This document shows, piece after piece, positions 26,301-34,953 of a stretch of 64,000 nt of DNA (position 1 is the first letter of the stretch; each line of letters opens with the position of its first letter). The notes below the pieces were generated by a model, which saw nothing but the letters and a program-made list of their open reading frames with translations, had not been told where the DNA came from and searched no databases. The stretch is from Acidimicrobiaceae bacterium. Lineage in GTDB: Bacteria > Actinomycetota > Acidimicrobiia > Acidimicrobiales > RAAP-2. The stretch covers positions 377,275 to 441,274 of the forward strand of contig PKXJ01000032.1 of the NCBI GenBank assembly GCA_003132305.1, in the 5' to 3' direction. The translations under genes were made by a program, and so were the position numbers.

Positions 26301-28265
26301 ATGACAATTAGCGCTGAACGACCGACGGAAGTTGAGAGCAGTCCGGTGTCCCCAGTCGCGATCCCTGAAAAAAGAGGATGGGGTAGTGGTTGGCTGAGCC
26401 AGCACCTGGGCACCGCCATACTCGGTGGATTTTTGGGCTACATCTTTGGACACTGGCTGGGGAACTACATCGCGAGCGGATACCCCTACATTGCCAACAG
26501 CGGTCAAAACTCCGTGGCCGACTTGTTGGCGTTGCTCTTCATGGTCGTTGGCTGGCTACTTGGAATTGGCGCGTTGAACTATCCACTCGCCAAGATGGTC
26601 GGTCGCGAAGCGAAGAGCGAAGTCGAGTACACGGGCTGGAGCAAGTACGTTCGCTACAACTTGGATCACAAAGTTGTCGGTTTGCAGTACGTGGTCGGCG
26701 TGCTCCTCTTCTTCTTCACCGGTGGACTACTGGCGATGGCCATTCGAACGGAGTTGCTAAATCCAACGACGCACGTCTTTAGCGCCGACACCTATATCAA
26801 GATCGTGAGTGAGCACGGAACGATCATGATGATGATGGCAACGTCCGTCGTTGTTGGACCACTTGGCAACTACTTCGTGCCACTCATGATTGGTGCTCGT
26901 CGTATGGCGTTCCCCCGCATTGAAGCGTTCAGTTTTTGGACCTTCCTGGTGGGTTACGCGGTGATTTTTTCAGCGCTGCCCTACGGCGGATTCCCGACCG
27001 GATGGACGGGCTACGCACCCTTGCAGACCCAAGCAGGACCGGGAATGATCTCCTACCTGTTCGGCTTTGCCATCATCGGCGTGGGCATGATGACCGCCGG
27101 ATTCAACATTGCGATCACGATCGTGAACTATCGTGCGCCCGGAATGACGTGGAGCCGCGTGCCAGTGTTCGTATGGGGAATCCTGTCGACGGCGGCCCTG
27201 TTGGTCTTGGCGACGCCCGTTCTCTTCTCCGCTGGACTCTTTGGGATTCTCGACAAGACGGTGCAAACGGCCTTTTTCGTGTCCGAACACGGTGGAAGTT
27301 CGTACCTGTGGGAGAACTTGTTCTGGTTCTTTGGACACCCCGAGGTCTACATCATGGCGTTGCCCGGTTTTGGCATCATCGGCGAAATAATTCCGGTCTT
27401 TACGAGAAAACCACTCTTTGCCTATCGGATCGCGGCCGCGGGAATGATCGGAGTGGCCCTGCTGTCATTCTTCGTGTGGCAACACCACTTGTTCCAGAGT
27501 GGCATCGACCCAGATATGCGTCCGCTCTTCATGCTCACCACGGAACTCATCTCCATTCCCACCGGATTTATATTCCTCGTGGGAATGGGCACGCTCTATC
27601 GAGCGAAAATAAGATTTGAAGTGCCGATGTTGTTCTGCATGGCCGTGTACTTCAACTTCCTGATTGGCGGCATATCAGGGGTCTTCCTGTCGGACGTTCC
27701 AGTGAACGTGACGGTGCACGGAGGCTTCTTCGTACTCTCGCACTTCCACTACACAATCATGGGGGGCCTGATCTTCGCGTTCTTCGCGGGTCTGTACTTC
27801 TGGTTGCCCAAGATGACCGGACGGACGATGAACAAGAAGCTCGGACTGTGGCATTTCTGGACCATGTTCGTGTTCTTCAACTTGACGTTCTTCCCCATGT
27901 TCATCATTGGTCTGCTCGGACAACCCCGTAGGGTCTTCACGTACGCAAAGAACTTGCAAAGCTGGAATGACTTTTCGTCCGTCAGTGCGTTTCTCTTGGG
28001 TGCTTCATTCCTCATCTTCATTGCTAACTTGATGTGGTCGCTGTTCATCAAGCCGCAGAAGTCACCGGCGAACCCGTGGGACTCTTTGGGGCTCGAGTGG
28101 CAGACGGCGACGCCCATTCCTCGCCACAACTTTGACCGTATTCCGGTGATCATGAACGACCCCTATCACTACAGCGAAGTCGGAGCTCCGGCGCTGGCTA
28201 ACTTTGGCGACGGCGGGACGGTTCATTCGGATAGTTCAACAGTTTCCAGTGATCCAGTTGAGTAG
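26301..28265 (+). CDS. ctaD: Cytochrome c oxidase subunit I (heme-copper oxidase catalytic subunit)
   Basis: 654 residues, about 100 longer than usual owing to two extra N-terminal helices. Heme and copper ligands are complete: His172 (SEHGTIM) and His483 for the low-spin heme, His481 (LSHFHY) for the high-spin heme, His346 (FFGHPEVY), His395 and His396 (WQHH) for CuB; Tyr350 is the cross-linked tyrosine and Glu348 matches E286 of type A1 enzymes. The D-channel entrance aspartate is replaced by Arg201 (GARRMAFPR), the following Asn pair reads EA, and the K-channel lysine is Ile424 (PTGFIF). An A-type oxidase with atypical proton paths. Confidence 0.95.
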   Translation: MTISAERPTEVESSPVSPVAIPEKRGWGSGWLSQHLGTAILGGFLGYIFGHWLGNYIASGYPYIANSGQNSVADLLALLFMVVGWLLGIGALNYPLAKMVGREAKSEVEYTGWSKYVRYNLDHKVVGLQYVVGVLLFFFTGGLLAMAIRTELLNPTTHVFSADTYIKIVSEHGTIMMMMATSVVVGPLGNYFVPLMIGARRMAFPRIEAFSFWTFLVGYAVIFSALPYGGFPTGWTGYAPLQTQAGPGMISYLFGFAIIGVGMMTAGFNIAITIVNYRAPGMTWSRVPVFVWGILSTAALLVLATPVLFSAGLFGILDKTVQTAFFVSEHGGSSYLWENLFWFFGHPEVYIMALPGFGIIGEIIPVFTRKPLFAYRIAAAGMIGVALLSFFVWQHHLFQSGIDPDMRPLFMLTTELISIPTGFIFLVGMGTLYRAKIRFEVPMLFCMAVYFNFLIGGISGVFLSDVPVNVTVHGGFFVLSHFHYTIMGGLIFAFFAGLYFWLPKMTGRTMNKKLGLWHFWTMFVFFNLTFFPMFIIGLLGQPRRVFTYAKNLQSWNDFSSVSAFLLGASFLIFIANLMWSLFIKPQKSPANPWDSLGLEWQTATPIPRHNFDRIPVIMNDPYHYSEVGAPALANFGDGGTVHSDSSTVSSDPVE

Positions 28266-28283
28266 CGAGAGAAGAGCAAAGTC

Positions 28284-28940
28284 ATGACTGACACGATCAA
28301 GAACTCTGACCGTCCGAGCAGCACTCCCGAGGAGCAGGAGTTCGAACTACGCGCTCACATTGGCTCGATCTGGAGCGGTGGTCGCCTGTTCATCGCGATG
28401 TATACCTTTCTGGACGCGTCGTTGGTCTTCAGTTATTTCTACCTTCGCTCGAGTAACAATGGCTTGCTCTGGCGGCCCAATCACGTCACTGCGCCCACGA
28501 GTTATGGGTGGGGGATCTACACCATGATCCTGCTCATGGGGCTCATGGCGTTTTACGGTCAGTCGCGTCTTCGTAAGGGCAGCGTGTTCGACTGGCAGAT
28601 TGCGGGCTGGATTGGTGTGGGGGCTGGTCTGGTGGCACTCATGCTGCAGATTTGGGAGTTCACGGCGGTGCCGTTCTACCCGGGATCGAGTGGCTACGCC
28701 TCAACGTTCATTGGCTACTCGGTGATGAACATCGGCACGCTGGTGGTCGTGACGTATTGGCTGGAGACGGCGCTCGCTCGGTCCTACCGACTGCGTAAGG
28801 AACTCGGCGGCGTCAGTCCCGTGCTATCCATGCACGAGTCAGCACAGTCCTTTCGCGCCAACGTCGCCGCGATGACGTACTTCTTTGGATTCATTGCTCT
28901 CGCCAGCACCCTTCTTTTTGCCATGTTTTACTTGCTGTAG
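28284..28940 (+). CDS. ctaE: Cytochrome c oxidase subunit III
   Basis: 218 residues with five membrane helices, matching short bacterial subunit III forms that lack the first two helices. Typical segments are GGRLFIAMYTFLDASLVFSYFY, FIGYSVMNIGTLVVVTYWLETA and the final MTYFFGFIALASTLLFAMF. Follows subunit I by 18 bases. Confidence 0.9.
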   Translation: MTDTIKNSDRPSSTPEEQEFELRAHIGSIWSGGRLFIAMYTFLDASLVFSYFYLRSSNNGLLWRPNHVTAPTSYGWGIYTMILLMGLMAFYGQSRLRKGSVFDWQIAGWIGVGAGLVALMLQIWEFTAVPFYPGSSGYASTFIGYSVMNIGTLVVVTYWLETALARSYRLRKELGGVSPVLSMHESAQSFRANVAAMTYFFGFIALASTLLFAMFYLL

Positions 28941-29014
28941 GGTCGCAGGATTTCGGGGAGTCGTGACGTGATCAAACGGTCAGTAGTTTTAGTACTAGAG
29001 ACGAGGTGGAAGTG

Positions 29015-29128
29015 ATGCTAGGTGTTGACAGTTATATTGGACCTCAAGTACAGACGCTGGTCGTTCTCTTGGGCACATTCTTCGGTGTCATTATTTGGCT
29101 GTTTTTCCAGCGCAAACACTCCGAGTGA
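29015..29128 (+). CDS. 37-residue single-helix membrane protein, likely small oxidase subunit
   Basis: ATG at 29015 with GAGGTGG 5 nt upstream, stop at 29126-29128. The product (MLGVDSYIGPQVQTLVVLLG, then TFFGVIIWLFFQRKHSE) is one membrane helix with a basic tail, in size and pattern like CcoQ or subunit IV-type small oxidase subunits. The GTG of the next gene overlaps its stop codon (GTGA), which implies translational coupling and argues that it is real. Too short for usual gene finders. Confidence 0.75.
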   Translation: MLGVDSYIGPQVQTLVVLLGTFFGVIIWLFFQRKHSE

Positions 29129-29946
29129 CGGCAGAGCTCGCGCAGAGATTTCAATCACGAAACAAGGTTTACGCCCGTAACTTTTTCGCAACCGCGGGAA
29201 TTGTCCTGTGGATACTCTTTCTCGTACCGCCGCTACTCGCGTGGACCAAGAGCTACGAGTACGTCCAGGCAATTCAGTTTTGTTTCTTCGCCGTGGTCAT
29301 CCCCTTCTTGTTGGTGGCCGGTGGCCCGTGGCGGTGGTTGGGACTGACGTCGAACGAACCATTCCGCTTTGGTAGTGACGGCGTGCTGGAGGCTCCAGCG
29401 AAGCCGCTTCTCTTCGATCGGATCGCGATTTCGAGGGCTCAGCGCAAAGGTCATCGACGGCCGGTGGTGTTGGCCATCATTTTCATCGGCCAGTCGATAG
29501 TTTGGCGATCGTCACCCGTCGTCGACGCAATGGTTCGTCACACTTGGCTTTCGGTTTTCGAATCGTTGGCGTTGATCGTGGCCGGTGTCTTTTTGTGGCT
29601 GGACTTGGTGGAAGCTCCACCGTTTCGACCCGGCGCCACCCGACCGTACCGTATTGGAGTGTCGACGCTTTCCATGTGGACCGTCTGGGTGCTGGCGTAC
29701 TTGATGGCGATGTCGCAGAACTCGTGGTATCGCAATATTCACCACGTGGCCGGACACGGACTATCGCAATCGGCCGATCAACAATTCACGGCGGGCGCGA
29801 TGTGGTTCATCACCGCCGCGGCTTTTCTTCCGGTGATTTTCTCGAACTTGAACCGCTGGCTCAAATCCGAAGACGACCCCGATGAAGAGCTCTATCAACT
29901 CGTTCGCCGGGACCCCACCAGGGGCTTCTTTGGCACGAATCCCTAG
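29125..29946 (+). CDS. CtaG-like membrane protein (divergent oxidase assembly factor)
   Basis: 273 residues from the GTG at 29125, about six to seven helices. It aligns by eye with the CtaG protein encoded at 34954: both have a PFLLVAGGPW / PVLIVAGAPW helix and a late SADQQ / FADQQ segment followed by a Trp-rich helix. The histidines of the CtaG HMxxH motif are replaced here (AIQFCF), so copper handling may differ. A TTG 30 bases upstream is in frame but lies inside the 37-residue gene. Likely assists oxidase assembly (inference). Confidence 0.72.
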   Translation: MTAELAQRFQSRNKVYARNFFATAGIVLWILFLVPPLLAWTKSYEYVQAIQFCFFAVVIPFLLVAGGPWRWLGLTSNEPFRFGSDGVLEAPAKPLLFDRIAISRAQRKGHRRPVVLAIIFIGQSIVWRSSPVVDAMVRHTWLSVFESLALIVAGVFLWLDLVEAPPFRPGATRPYRIGVSTLSMWTVWVLAYLMAMSQNSWYRNIHHVAGHGLSQSADQQFTAGAMWFITAAAFLPVIFSNLNRWLKSEDDPDEELYQLVRRDPTRGFFGTNP

Positions 29947-30118
29947 TCGGTGGCGTCTTCATCGCTGACGGGCTGCAGGGCGCGAACGCGGGACTCGGCG
30001 CGATCGGTTGAGGGGTAAAATTCACCGTAAGGACTTCACTGCGCCGAGGAAATCGTTTTTGAAGCGGAAGCAGTGACGTCGTACACAGGGTGTCGAGCGG
30101 AGACGTTCATAGCGGAGA

Positions 30119-31033
30119 GTGGGTCTCGTGCACAAGATATTGCATGGCTCTTACGCGAAACGTGCGTGCGGGCTCGGTGCCATGGTGGCCCTGGCTTTGT
30201 CGATGGCGACGTTGAGTCCCTTGTCCACGGGGGCGAGTGCCGCGTCGATTCAAGCCTCATCACCCTGCGGTCGCCCTGGGACGACCTCGTACAAGCACGT
30301 GGTGTGGATCTTGCTCGAAAATCAGGGCTACTCGGTCATTGGTTCATCGAGCGCGCCCTACCTCAACTCTCTGGCCAGCGCGTGCGGACTAGCCACGAAC
30401 GACTACGCGGTCTCTCATCCCAGTTTGCCCAACTACGTCGCGCTGACCTCGGGGTCGACTCAGGGAATCACCGACGACGGAGGACCGAGCGTGCATCCAC
30501 TTTCGGTGGCCAGCATCTTCTCGGAGTTGGGAAGCAACTGGAGTTCACGCGTGGAATCTATGCCCTCACGTTGTGATCGCGTGACGAGCGGCGAGTACGC
30601 GACGCGCCACAATCCCGCGGTCTACTACCGATCGATCACGAGTTCGTGTCAGCGAAACGACGTGCCGTTGAAACTCCCCCTCAACTTGAGTAAAGAATTC
30701 ACCATGATTGTCCCGAACGTCTGTCACGACATGCACAGTTGCCCGGTGACCGCGGGCGACGAGTGGCTTCGCCGCTACGTGTCAAAGATTATTGCGAGTC
30801 CCCAGTACCAGGCTCGTTCGCTCGTACTCTTCATCACCTTTGACGAGAACGACCTACAGTCGTCGAACCGGGTGCCGACGGTGGTCATCGCTCCCTCGGT
30901 GCCGCGCGGTCATCGAGTGGGCCAACGATTCACTCACTACTCTTTGCTGCGAACGACGGAGACGTTGTTGCACTTGCCGCTTCTGGGGAACGCCCGTTCG
31001 GCGTCGTCAATGCTCCAGCCGTTTCACCTGTGA
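30119..31033 (+). CDS. Secreted phosphoesterase / acid phosphatase family protein
   Basis: About 304 residues. A signal peptide precedes the ASAAS cleavage region (about residues 38-43). The mature domain has the PF04185-type order: HVVWILLENQGYSVIGSSSAPYLNSLA, then SHPSLPNYVALTSG, and later ITFDENDLQSSNRVPTVVIAP. Members cleave phosphate esters outside the cell. The start is uncertain: GTG at 30119 or 30128. It lies among oxidase genes with no obvious functional link. Confidence 0.82.
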   Translation: MGLVHKILHGSYAKRACGLGAMVALALSMATLSPLSTGASAASIQASSPCGRPGTTSYKHVVWILLENQGYSVIGSSSAPYLNSLASACGLATNDYAVSHPSLPNYVALTSGSTQGITDDGGPSVHPLSVASIFSELGSNWSSRVESMPSRCDRVTSGEYATRHNPAVYYRSITSSCQRNDVPLKLPLNLSKEFTMIVPNVCHDMHSCPVTAGDEWLRRYVSKIIASPQYQARSLVLFITFDENDLQSSNRVPTVVIAPSVPRGHRVGQRFTHYSLLRTTETLLHLPLLGNARSASSMLQPFHL

Positions 31034-31264
31034 GACAAACCCGAGTTGAGTCACCGTCACCAGGTAGTCACGTTGTTGAGGAATGTGACGCCACGTGTCT
31101 TCAAGAGAGACGTCGGGTGAACGATCAAACGTCCGACTCTCGTCCAAAGATGATTCGAGAGGTCGACGACTCGTGACGTCCGAGGTCGCGATCTCTGGCG
31201 TGGTGCAAGAACCATCAGCTTCGGGAGTTTTCTCTATGGTGACTGTTCGAAGAGAATGTTCACT

Positions 31265-31270
31265 TAAAAT
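31265..31270 (+). promoter_or_regulatory. -10 element of the His-rich membrane gene, leaderless arrangement
   Basis: TAAAAT, 6 nt (CGTGCC), then the ATG at 31277. Confidence 0.5.
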
Positions 31271-31276
31271 CGTGCC

Positions 31277-31984
31277 ATGACCAACGACGACGTTCGAAGA
31301 GGTCATCAACAGGCGCACGAAGGTGTCCCCAATGAGGATCGCCTAGTAGCCCTCGGTCACGCCATCGACTCCCGGGAACCTGGGCCGTCGAGTCCCGGGC
31401 AGCGGCTTCGACGCTACGTGGGAGTGGACGGCAATGCTCGGCTGACGTCGTCGGTAGCCGCGGTCATCTTTCTTCTGCTTGCTCTCGAAGGCGTCACAAT
31501 TTTGCGTATTGGCAACCTTCTCAACATGCACGTCTTCGTGGGGGTGCTTCTTATTCCGATCGTCGTGGTCAAGATATCTTCTGCGAGCTGGCGTTTCGCG
31601 AAGTACTACGCCGGCGACCCTGAGTATCGCCGCAAGGGACCGCCCGCGTTGATCTTGCGACTCCTTGGACCGATGGTCATTGCGCTGACCGTCGTCGTCT
31701 TCGCCTCGGGCGTCGGTCTCATTGTTCTCCCCGCGTCACTTCGACTTGAACTATTTTTCATCCACCGAGCAAGTTTCATTCTGTGGCTAGGGGTTTTGGG
31801 AGTCCACGTGCTCGGGCACTTGGGCGAAACAGTGCGCTTGGCACCGCGCGACTGGCTACGACGGACTCGTCGCCAAGTGGCGGGCGCTTCGTCGCGTCAG
31901 TGGTTACTGGTGTGGAGTGTGGTGCTCGGTCTCGTGGCGGCGCTGGCGATGACGCCCCTGGCTTACGGCTGGCACGGAAAGTAG
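31277..31984 (+). CDS. Four/five-helix membrane protein, possible b-type cytochrome
   Basis: 235 residues. A polar N-terminus of about 55 residues is followed by hydrophobic helices near 58-78, 82-100, 125-150, 160-182 and 208-230. Histidines sit in helix 2 (NMHVFVG) and helix 4 (FFIHRASF, GVHVLGHLGE), the pattern expected of bis-His heme b in cytochrome b561/DUF4405-like proteins, although no family is certain. It could pass electrons between quinone and the island's oxidase (inference). Confidence 0.65.
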   Translation: MTNDDVRRGHQQAHEGVPNEDRLVALGHAIDSREPGPSSPGQRLRRYVGVDGNARLTSSVAAVIFLLLALEGVTILRIGNLLNMHVFVGVLLIPIVVVKISSASWRFAKYYAGDPEYRRKGPPALILRLLGPMVIALTVVVFASGVGLIVLPASLRLELFFIHRASFILWLGVLGVHVLGHLGETVRLAPRDWLRRTRRQVAGASSRQWLLVWSVVLGLVAALAMTPLAYGWHGK

Positions 31985-32118
31985 TTGAAAGCCGTTAGAG
32001 GCGCGAGGTGAACGAGACCTTCTGGATTCTCGGCACCTTCTGAGTTGAGAGGTTGTGCGACGGGTTGAGTGTCGAGGGCGACGAGGGGATACGTGGAGAA
32101 ATCGCAGGACCGTATGTC

Positions 32119-32601
32119 TCAGTTGCCGTACTGATCCTCGGGGAGCGCGCTGAAGCGAAGGACGAGTAGGCCCAGCAGCAAAAAGACCACAACGCCAACG
32201 CCCACACCGAGCGAGATGAGGGTGTCGTTGAAGTCGCTCTTCGAGAGTGTGCTGCTGAGGGTCAGATGGGCCGAAGCGCTGAGAATGTCTCGAACGCCAG
32301 CCAGAATCCCAATCACGAGGAACGGCCGAACCGGAAACACGGAGGCTCGAAGATGACCGAAGACGGTGTGCGCGATGTCGAGAAGAATGATGACGACCAG
32401 GATGCCGTCGATGGCGGCGACCACGGTTTGGGGAAAGGAACCCCAATGGCTGAGAAAATCAATCACCGTGCGTACTAAAACAATGCCGGCGACCAGTAAG
32501 AGACTAGAGATGATCGCGTACTCGATCACGACAATGAACCATCGGATACTCACGTCGGCCGCCGTGTCGCGACGCTGCTGAGGGGCGAACGGAGTATCCA
32601 T
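32119..32601 (-). CDS. PsiE-family-like membrane protein
   Basis: 160 residues from the ATG at 32601 (MDTPFAPQQRRDTAADVSIR). Four hydrophobic helices: WFIVVIEYAIISSLLLVAGI, ILVVIILLDIAHTVFGHL, a central VRPFLVIGILAGVRDIL and the C-terminal LGVGVGVVVFLLLGLLVLRF. The order matches phosphate-starvation-inducible PsiE-like proteins (DUF/PF06146), role unknown. The open frame extends 33 codons upstream into non-membrane sequence without family features. On the opposite strand to the preceding gene and convergent with it. Confidence 0.7.
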   Translation of the reverse strand: MDTPFAPQQRRDTAADVSIRWFIVVIEYAIISSLLLVAGIVLVRTVIDFLSHWGSFPQTVVAAIDGILVVIILLDIAHTVFGHLRASVFPVRPFLVIGILAGVRDILSASAHLTLSSTLSKSDFNDTLISLGVGVGVVVFLLLGLLVLRFSALPEDQYGN

Positions 32602-32718
32602 AACAGCGCACCATAGCGCGAAGGGTTCAATGCTGTCACTTGCGTCGCCACTGGGTCGCCAGTGCTGGTTCACTGATTTCAGGATTCGAAATCCGCACAA
32701 AGAAGCACGAAGGTTCTC

Positions 32719-33396
32719 TTACGTGCCACTCAAGTGGGGCAGCTCCGGCAACTTCAACGCCAAGAGTCGGGTGCCGAGAACCTTTTCGGCGGACTTTACG
32801 TCGCTCAGCGCAAGTTGTCGATTTTTACTCAGTTTCACTTCCTCGGACGCGAGATTGCCAATCTTCGACGTCGAGCCGGGATTCGCGAACGAGTACTGGA
32901 TATCCTCGATTGAAGCTAGGGCGTTGGCCGTCATCCACCGTTCGACGACCCTGAGCATTCGATCGATGTGTTTGCCCGCGGTGGTGTCGACGACTTGAAT
33001 GTTGTTCGTCAAGTCGTAGACCGGTTGGCTCGCGAAAGAGCAGGCGATCCGGTCATCGGTGATCTGTTTGGGAATCTGTGCCAGATTTGACGACGTCAGT
33101 TGGCCCGCGACGTTTTCGTTGTAGAAACGAAAGGATTCGCTGACGGCAAAGGCACACGGTTTGATATCGCCGTTGATCTGTTTGATGGTCGCGTTCTGCG
33201 ACGCCGCGTCTTCAGCCTTCGAGATTCGGTGCGGCCAGTCAGTGACGACCGAGATGGCCGCAATGACCACCACGACGGCGGTGACAAGAAACCACGGACG
33301 CTTGTACCAGATGGCTTTCGCGAGCCCCAGGGACGATGTCGCCATTGAAGCCGGGTCGAAAGGTACTACTTCAAAGTCCGAGAACTCGTCAGTCAC
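32719..33396 (-). CDS. Single-pass membrane protein of unknown function
   Basis: 225 residues: a cytoplasmic N-terminus with an acidic start (MTDEFSDFEVVPFDP), one helix (WFLVTAVVVVIAAISVV, about 35-51), and an exported domain of about 170 residues with two cysteines (KPCAFA, IACSFA) that could pair. No family recognised. The GTG start overlaps the stop of the upstream SCO gene (GTGA), so the two are coupled; a role in oxidase copper-site assembly is possible. Confidence 0.75.
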   Translation of the reverse strand: MTDEFSDFEVVPFDPASMATSSLGLAKAIWYKRPWFLVTAVVVVIAAISVVTDWPHRISKAEDAASQNATIKQINGDIKPCAFAVSESFRFYNENVAGQLTSSNLAQIPKQITDDRIACSFASQPVYDLTNNIQVVDTTAGKHIDRMLRVVERWMTANALASIEDIQYSFANPGSTSKIGNLASEEVKLSKNRQLALSDVKSAEKVLGTRLLALKLPELPHLSGT

Positions 33397-34265
33397 TTGA
33401 CAAGACTATCTGCGGTCTCAGCAATTCCTTGGGCGTAAAGATGAATACTCGATGCGTCTAATGTGAAAGTGCCCGACTTACCTTCCGCCGCGAAAGGTTT
33501 GGCGTAGGCCTCAAGATTTCCGTTCGGCCCAATGAAGTACAGAGCATTATTGTGCGAGACCTCATTCGCCTTGGCACCCACGTAAACCCTGATGCCGTAC
33601 GCGGTCCACACGGCGTCAAGTTTCGCGACACTACCCGTTAAAAATTTCACCGAAGGTATCTTCGAGAGTCCCGGGACGATGAGCGCTCTACGTTCACCAG
33701 AGACTGACGTCTGGTTGGGATCGGTATTGACGATGACGAAGACGATCTTTGAACTCGCGGGGCCGAGTTCGTGACGCGCTTCGCGAATCTCCGATCCGAG
33801 CACTGGACAGATGTCATTGCAGATCGAGTTGTAGAAAGCCAGGACCACCACCTTGCCCCTTTGAGACGCGAGACTCCATTTCTTGTTCGATTGGGTCTTC
33901 AGCGTGAACACGGGCGCTTGCGCCGTGCCAATGAACTTGAGTCCGATGTAGGTTTCGAGCGATATCAGCGTGGGAGCGGAGGGATTGGTCGTGGTCGTCA
34001 AGTTACGTACGGGTGACGTCGGTGCGCTCACTCGAGGAGCCTTACCGTACGCTCCGAAAAAATGTTGAGCGACTTCGCCGCCGAGTCCGAGAAACAGTAT
34101 GGCGGCGACGGCCCACATCACGAACTTCGAGGACACCGGGACTCGTCCCGTTCGAAACGCCGCTCCGCGGTCCTTTGGAGCGTTCGCGGCTGAAAATATT
34201 GCCGCTCGCTGTTCGTCCGACAGTTCGCCCGACTCATTGGTAGGTCCAGGATTCATACTCGTCAT
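33393..34265 (-). CDS. SCO1/SenC-family copper chaperone, membrane-anchored
   Basis: 290 residues. One membrane anchor (about 48-64) is followed by a linker and a thioredoxin-fold domain with the copper motif CNDICP (Cys149, Cys153) and distal His238 (VSHNNALYFIGPNG). This is the complete SCO copper site needed to metallate CuA. Start ATG at 34265 (another at 34256) with AGGGACGG upstream and a TAGAGT -10-like element about 40 nt before it. Second SCO domain of the island. Confidence 0.88.
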   Translation of the reverse strand: MTSMNPGPTNESGELSDEQRAAIFSAANAPKDRGAAFRTGRVPVSSKFVMWAVAAILFLGLGGEVAQHFFGAYGKAPRVSAPTSPVRNLTTTTNPSAPTLISLETYIGLKFIGTAQAPVFTLKTQSNKKWSLASQRGKVVVLAFYNSICNDICPVLGSEIREARHELGPASSKIVFVIVNTDPNQTSVSGERRALIVPGLSKIPSVKFLTGSVAKLDAVWTAYGIRVYVGAKANEVSHNNALYFIGPNGNLEAYAKPFAAEGKSGTFTLDASSIHLYAQGIAETADSLVK

Positions 34266-34432
34266 TTTGCTGCCCGTCCCTGAACTCTGTCTTTACTCTA
34301 TCGGTCAGTGAATTTCGAAACGATCGCTGAGTGTGAACGGCCCAATCGTGACGCATGATTATCCGCTCCGTCGCTCGGGAAACCACGTTCGCTTCAAGTA
34401 AGCCGTCGTCTACTTTTTCGAGTTGTGCGGAG

Positions 34433-34438
34433 TAACGT
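34433..34438 (+). promoter_or_regulatory. -10 element of the SWAYVFEWP gene copy 2, leaderless arrangement
   Basis: TAACGT, 6 nt (GAAAAC), then the GTG at 34445. Confidence 0.5.
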
Positions 34439-34444
34439 GAAAAC

Positions 34445-34861
34445 GTGAACGGCATCGAAGGTTCGAACGATGAAGGTCCCGCGACGGACGGTGTCCCTCG
34501 ATTGTCCGGCGCGTCGGCCGTTAGGACCCACCTGGCGTTGCTCGTGGGCTTAGCGCTGTGCGGCGTGGCGTTTTGGTTCGAACTTGGAAGAGCGCAGGGG
34601 GGCAACGCGCTCAGCTGGGCTTACGTTTTCGAGTGGCCGTTGCTCGCGCTATTCGCGATCTACATGTGGTGGAAGCTGCTTCATCCCGGTTTCACCTTCA
34701 AACAACGTCACGCGAAACCCGCCCTTGCGCCAGAGTACGAAGGAATGCTCGCCGCGTGGCAAATTGAGCAACAGAAGATCGAGGCCTCGCGACTGGCGGA
34801 AGAGGCGCCGGCGTCGAAGCTCTTGGACGAAAACAATGGAACGACTCGAAGCGGTGAGTAA
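34445..34861 (+). CDS. Small membrane protein with SWAYVFEWP motif, copy 2
   Basis: 138 residues, two hydrophobic helices (ALLVGLALCGVAFWFEL and FEWPLLALFAIYMWWKLL) joined by the loop GRAQGGNALSWAYVFEWP. Loop and second helix match the gene at 24155-24487 (NxLSWAYVFEWP, YMWxKLL), so the two are paralogues flanking the oxidase genes. The tail is longer and charged. Function unknown. It is followed by ctaG after about 90 bases. Confidence 0.78.
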   Translation: MNGIEGSNDEGPATDGVPRLSGASAVRTHLALLVGLALCGVAFWFELGRAQGGNALSWAYVFEWPLLALFAIYMWWKLLHPGFTFKQRHAKPALAPEYEGMLAAWQIEQQKIEASRLAEEAPASKLLDENNGTTRSGE

Positions 34862-34953
34862 CCCCCCGCGCCCATCTCGTGATTGCAACGGCGACGAGCC
34901 CAGTTGGTACCTCGTCTACGTCGCGGGTCGCGTAGGGGTGGACCGGTGACGAA

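Noticed and set aside
31007-31318. 103-codon minus-strand frame in the gap between the phosphoesterase and the His-rich membrane gene
   Set aside because: It overlaps both flanking genes, is Ser/Thr/Arg-rich without structure-like pattern, and covers the leaderless promoter of the downstream gene.
31904-32446. 180-codon minus-strand frame
   Set aside because: It overlaps the PsiE-like gene in another frame and has an Arg/Ser/His-rich shadow composition; the PsiE-like frame has clear membrane helices.
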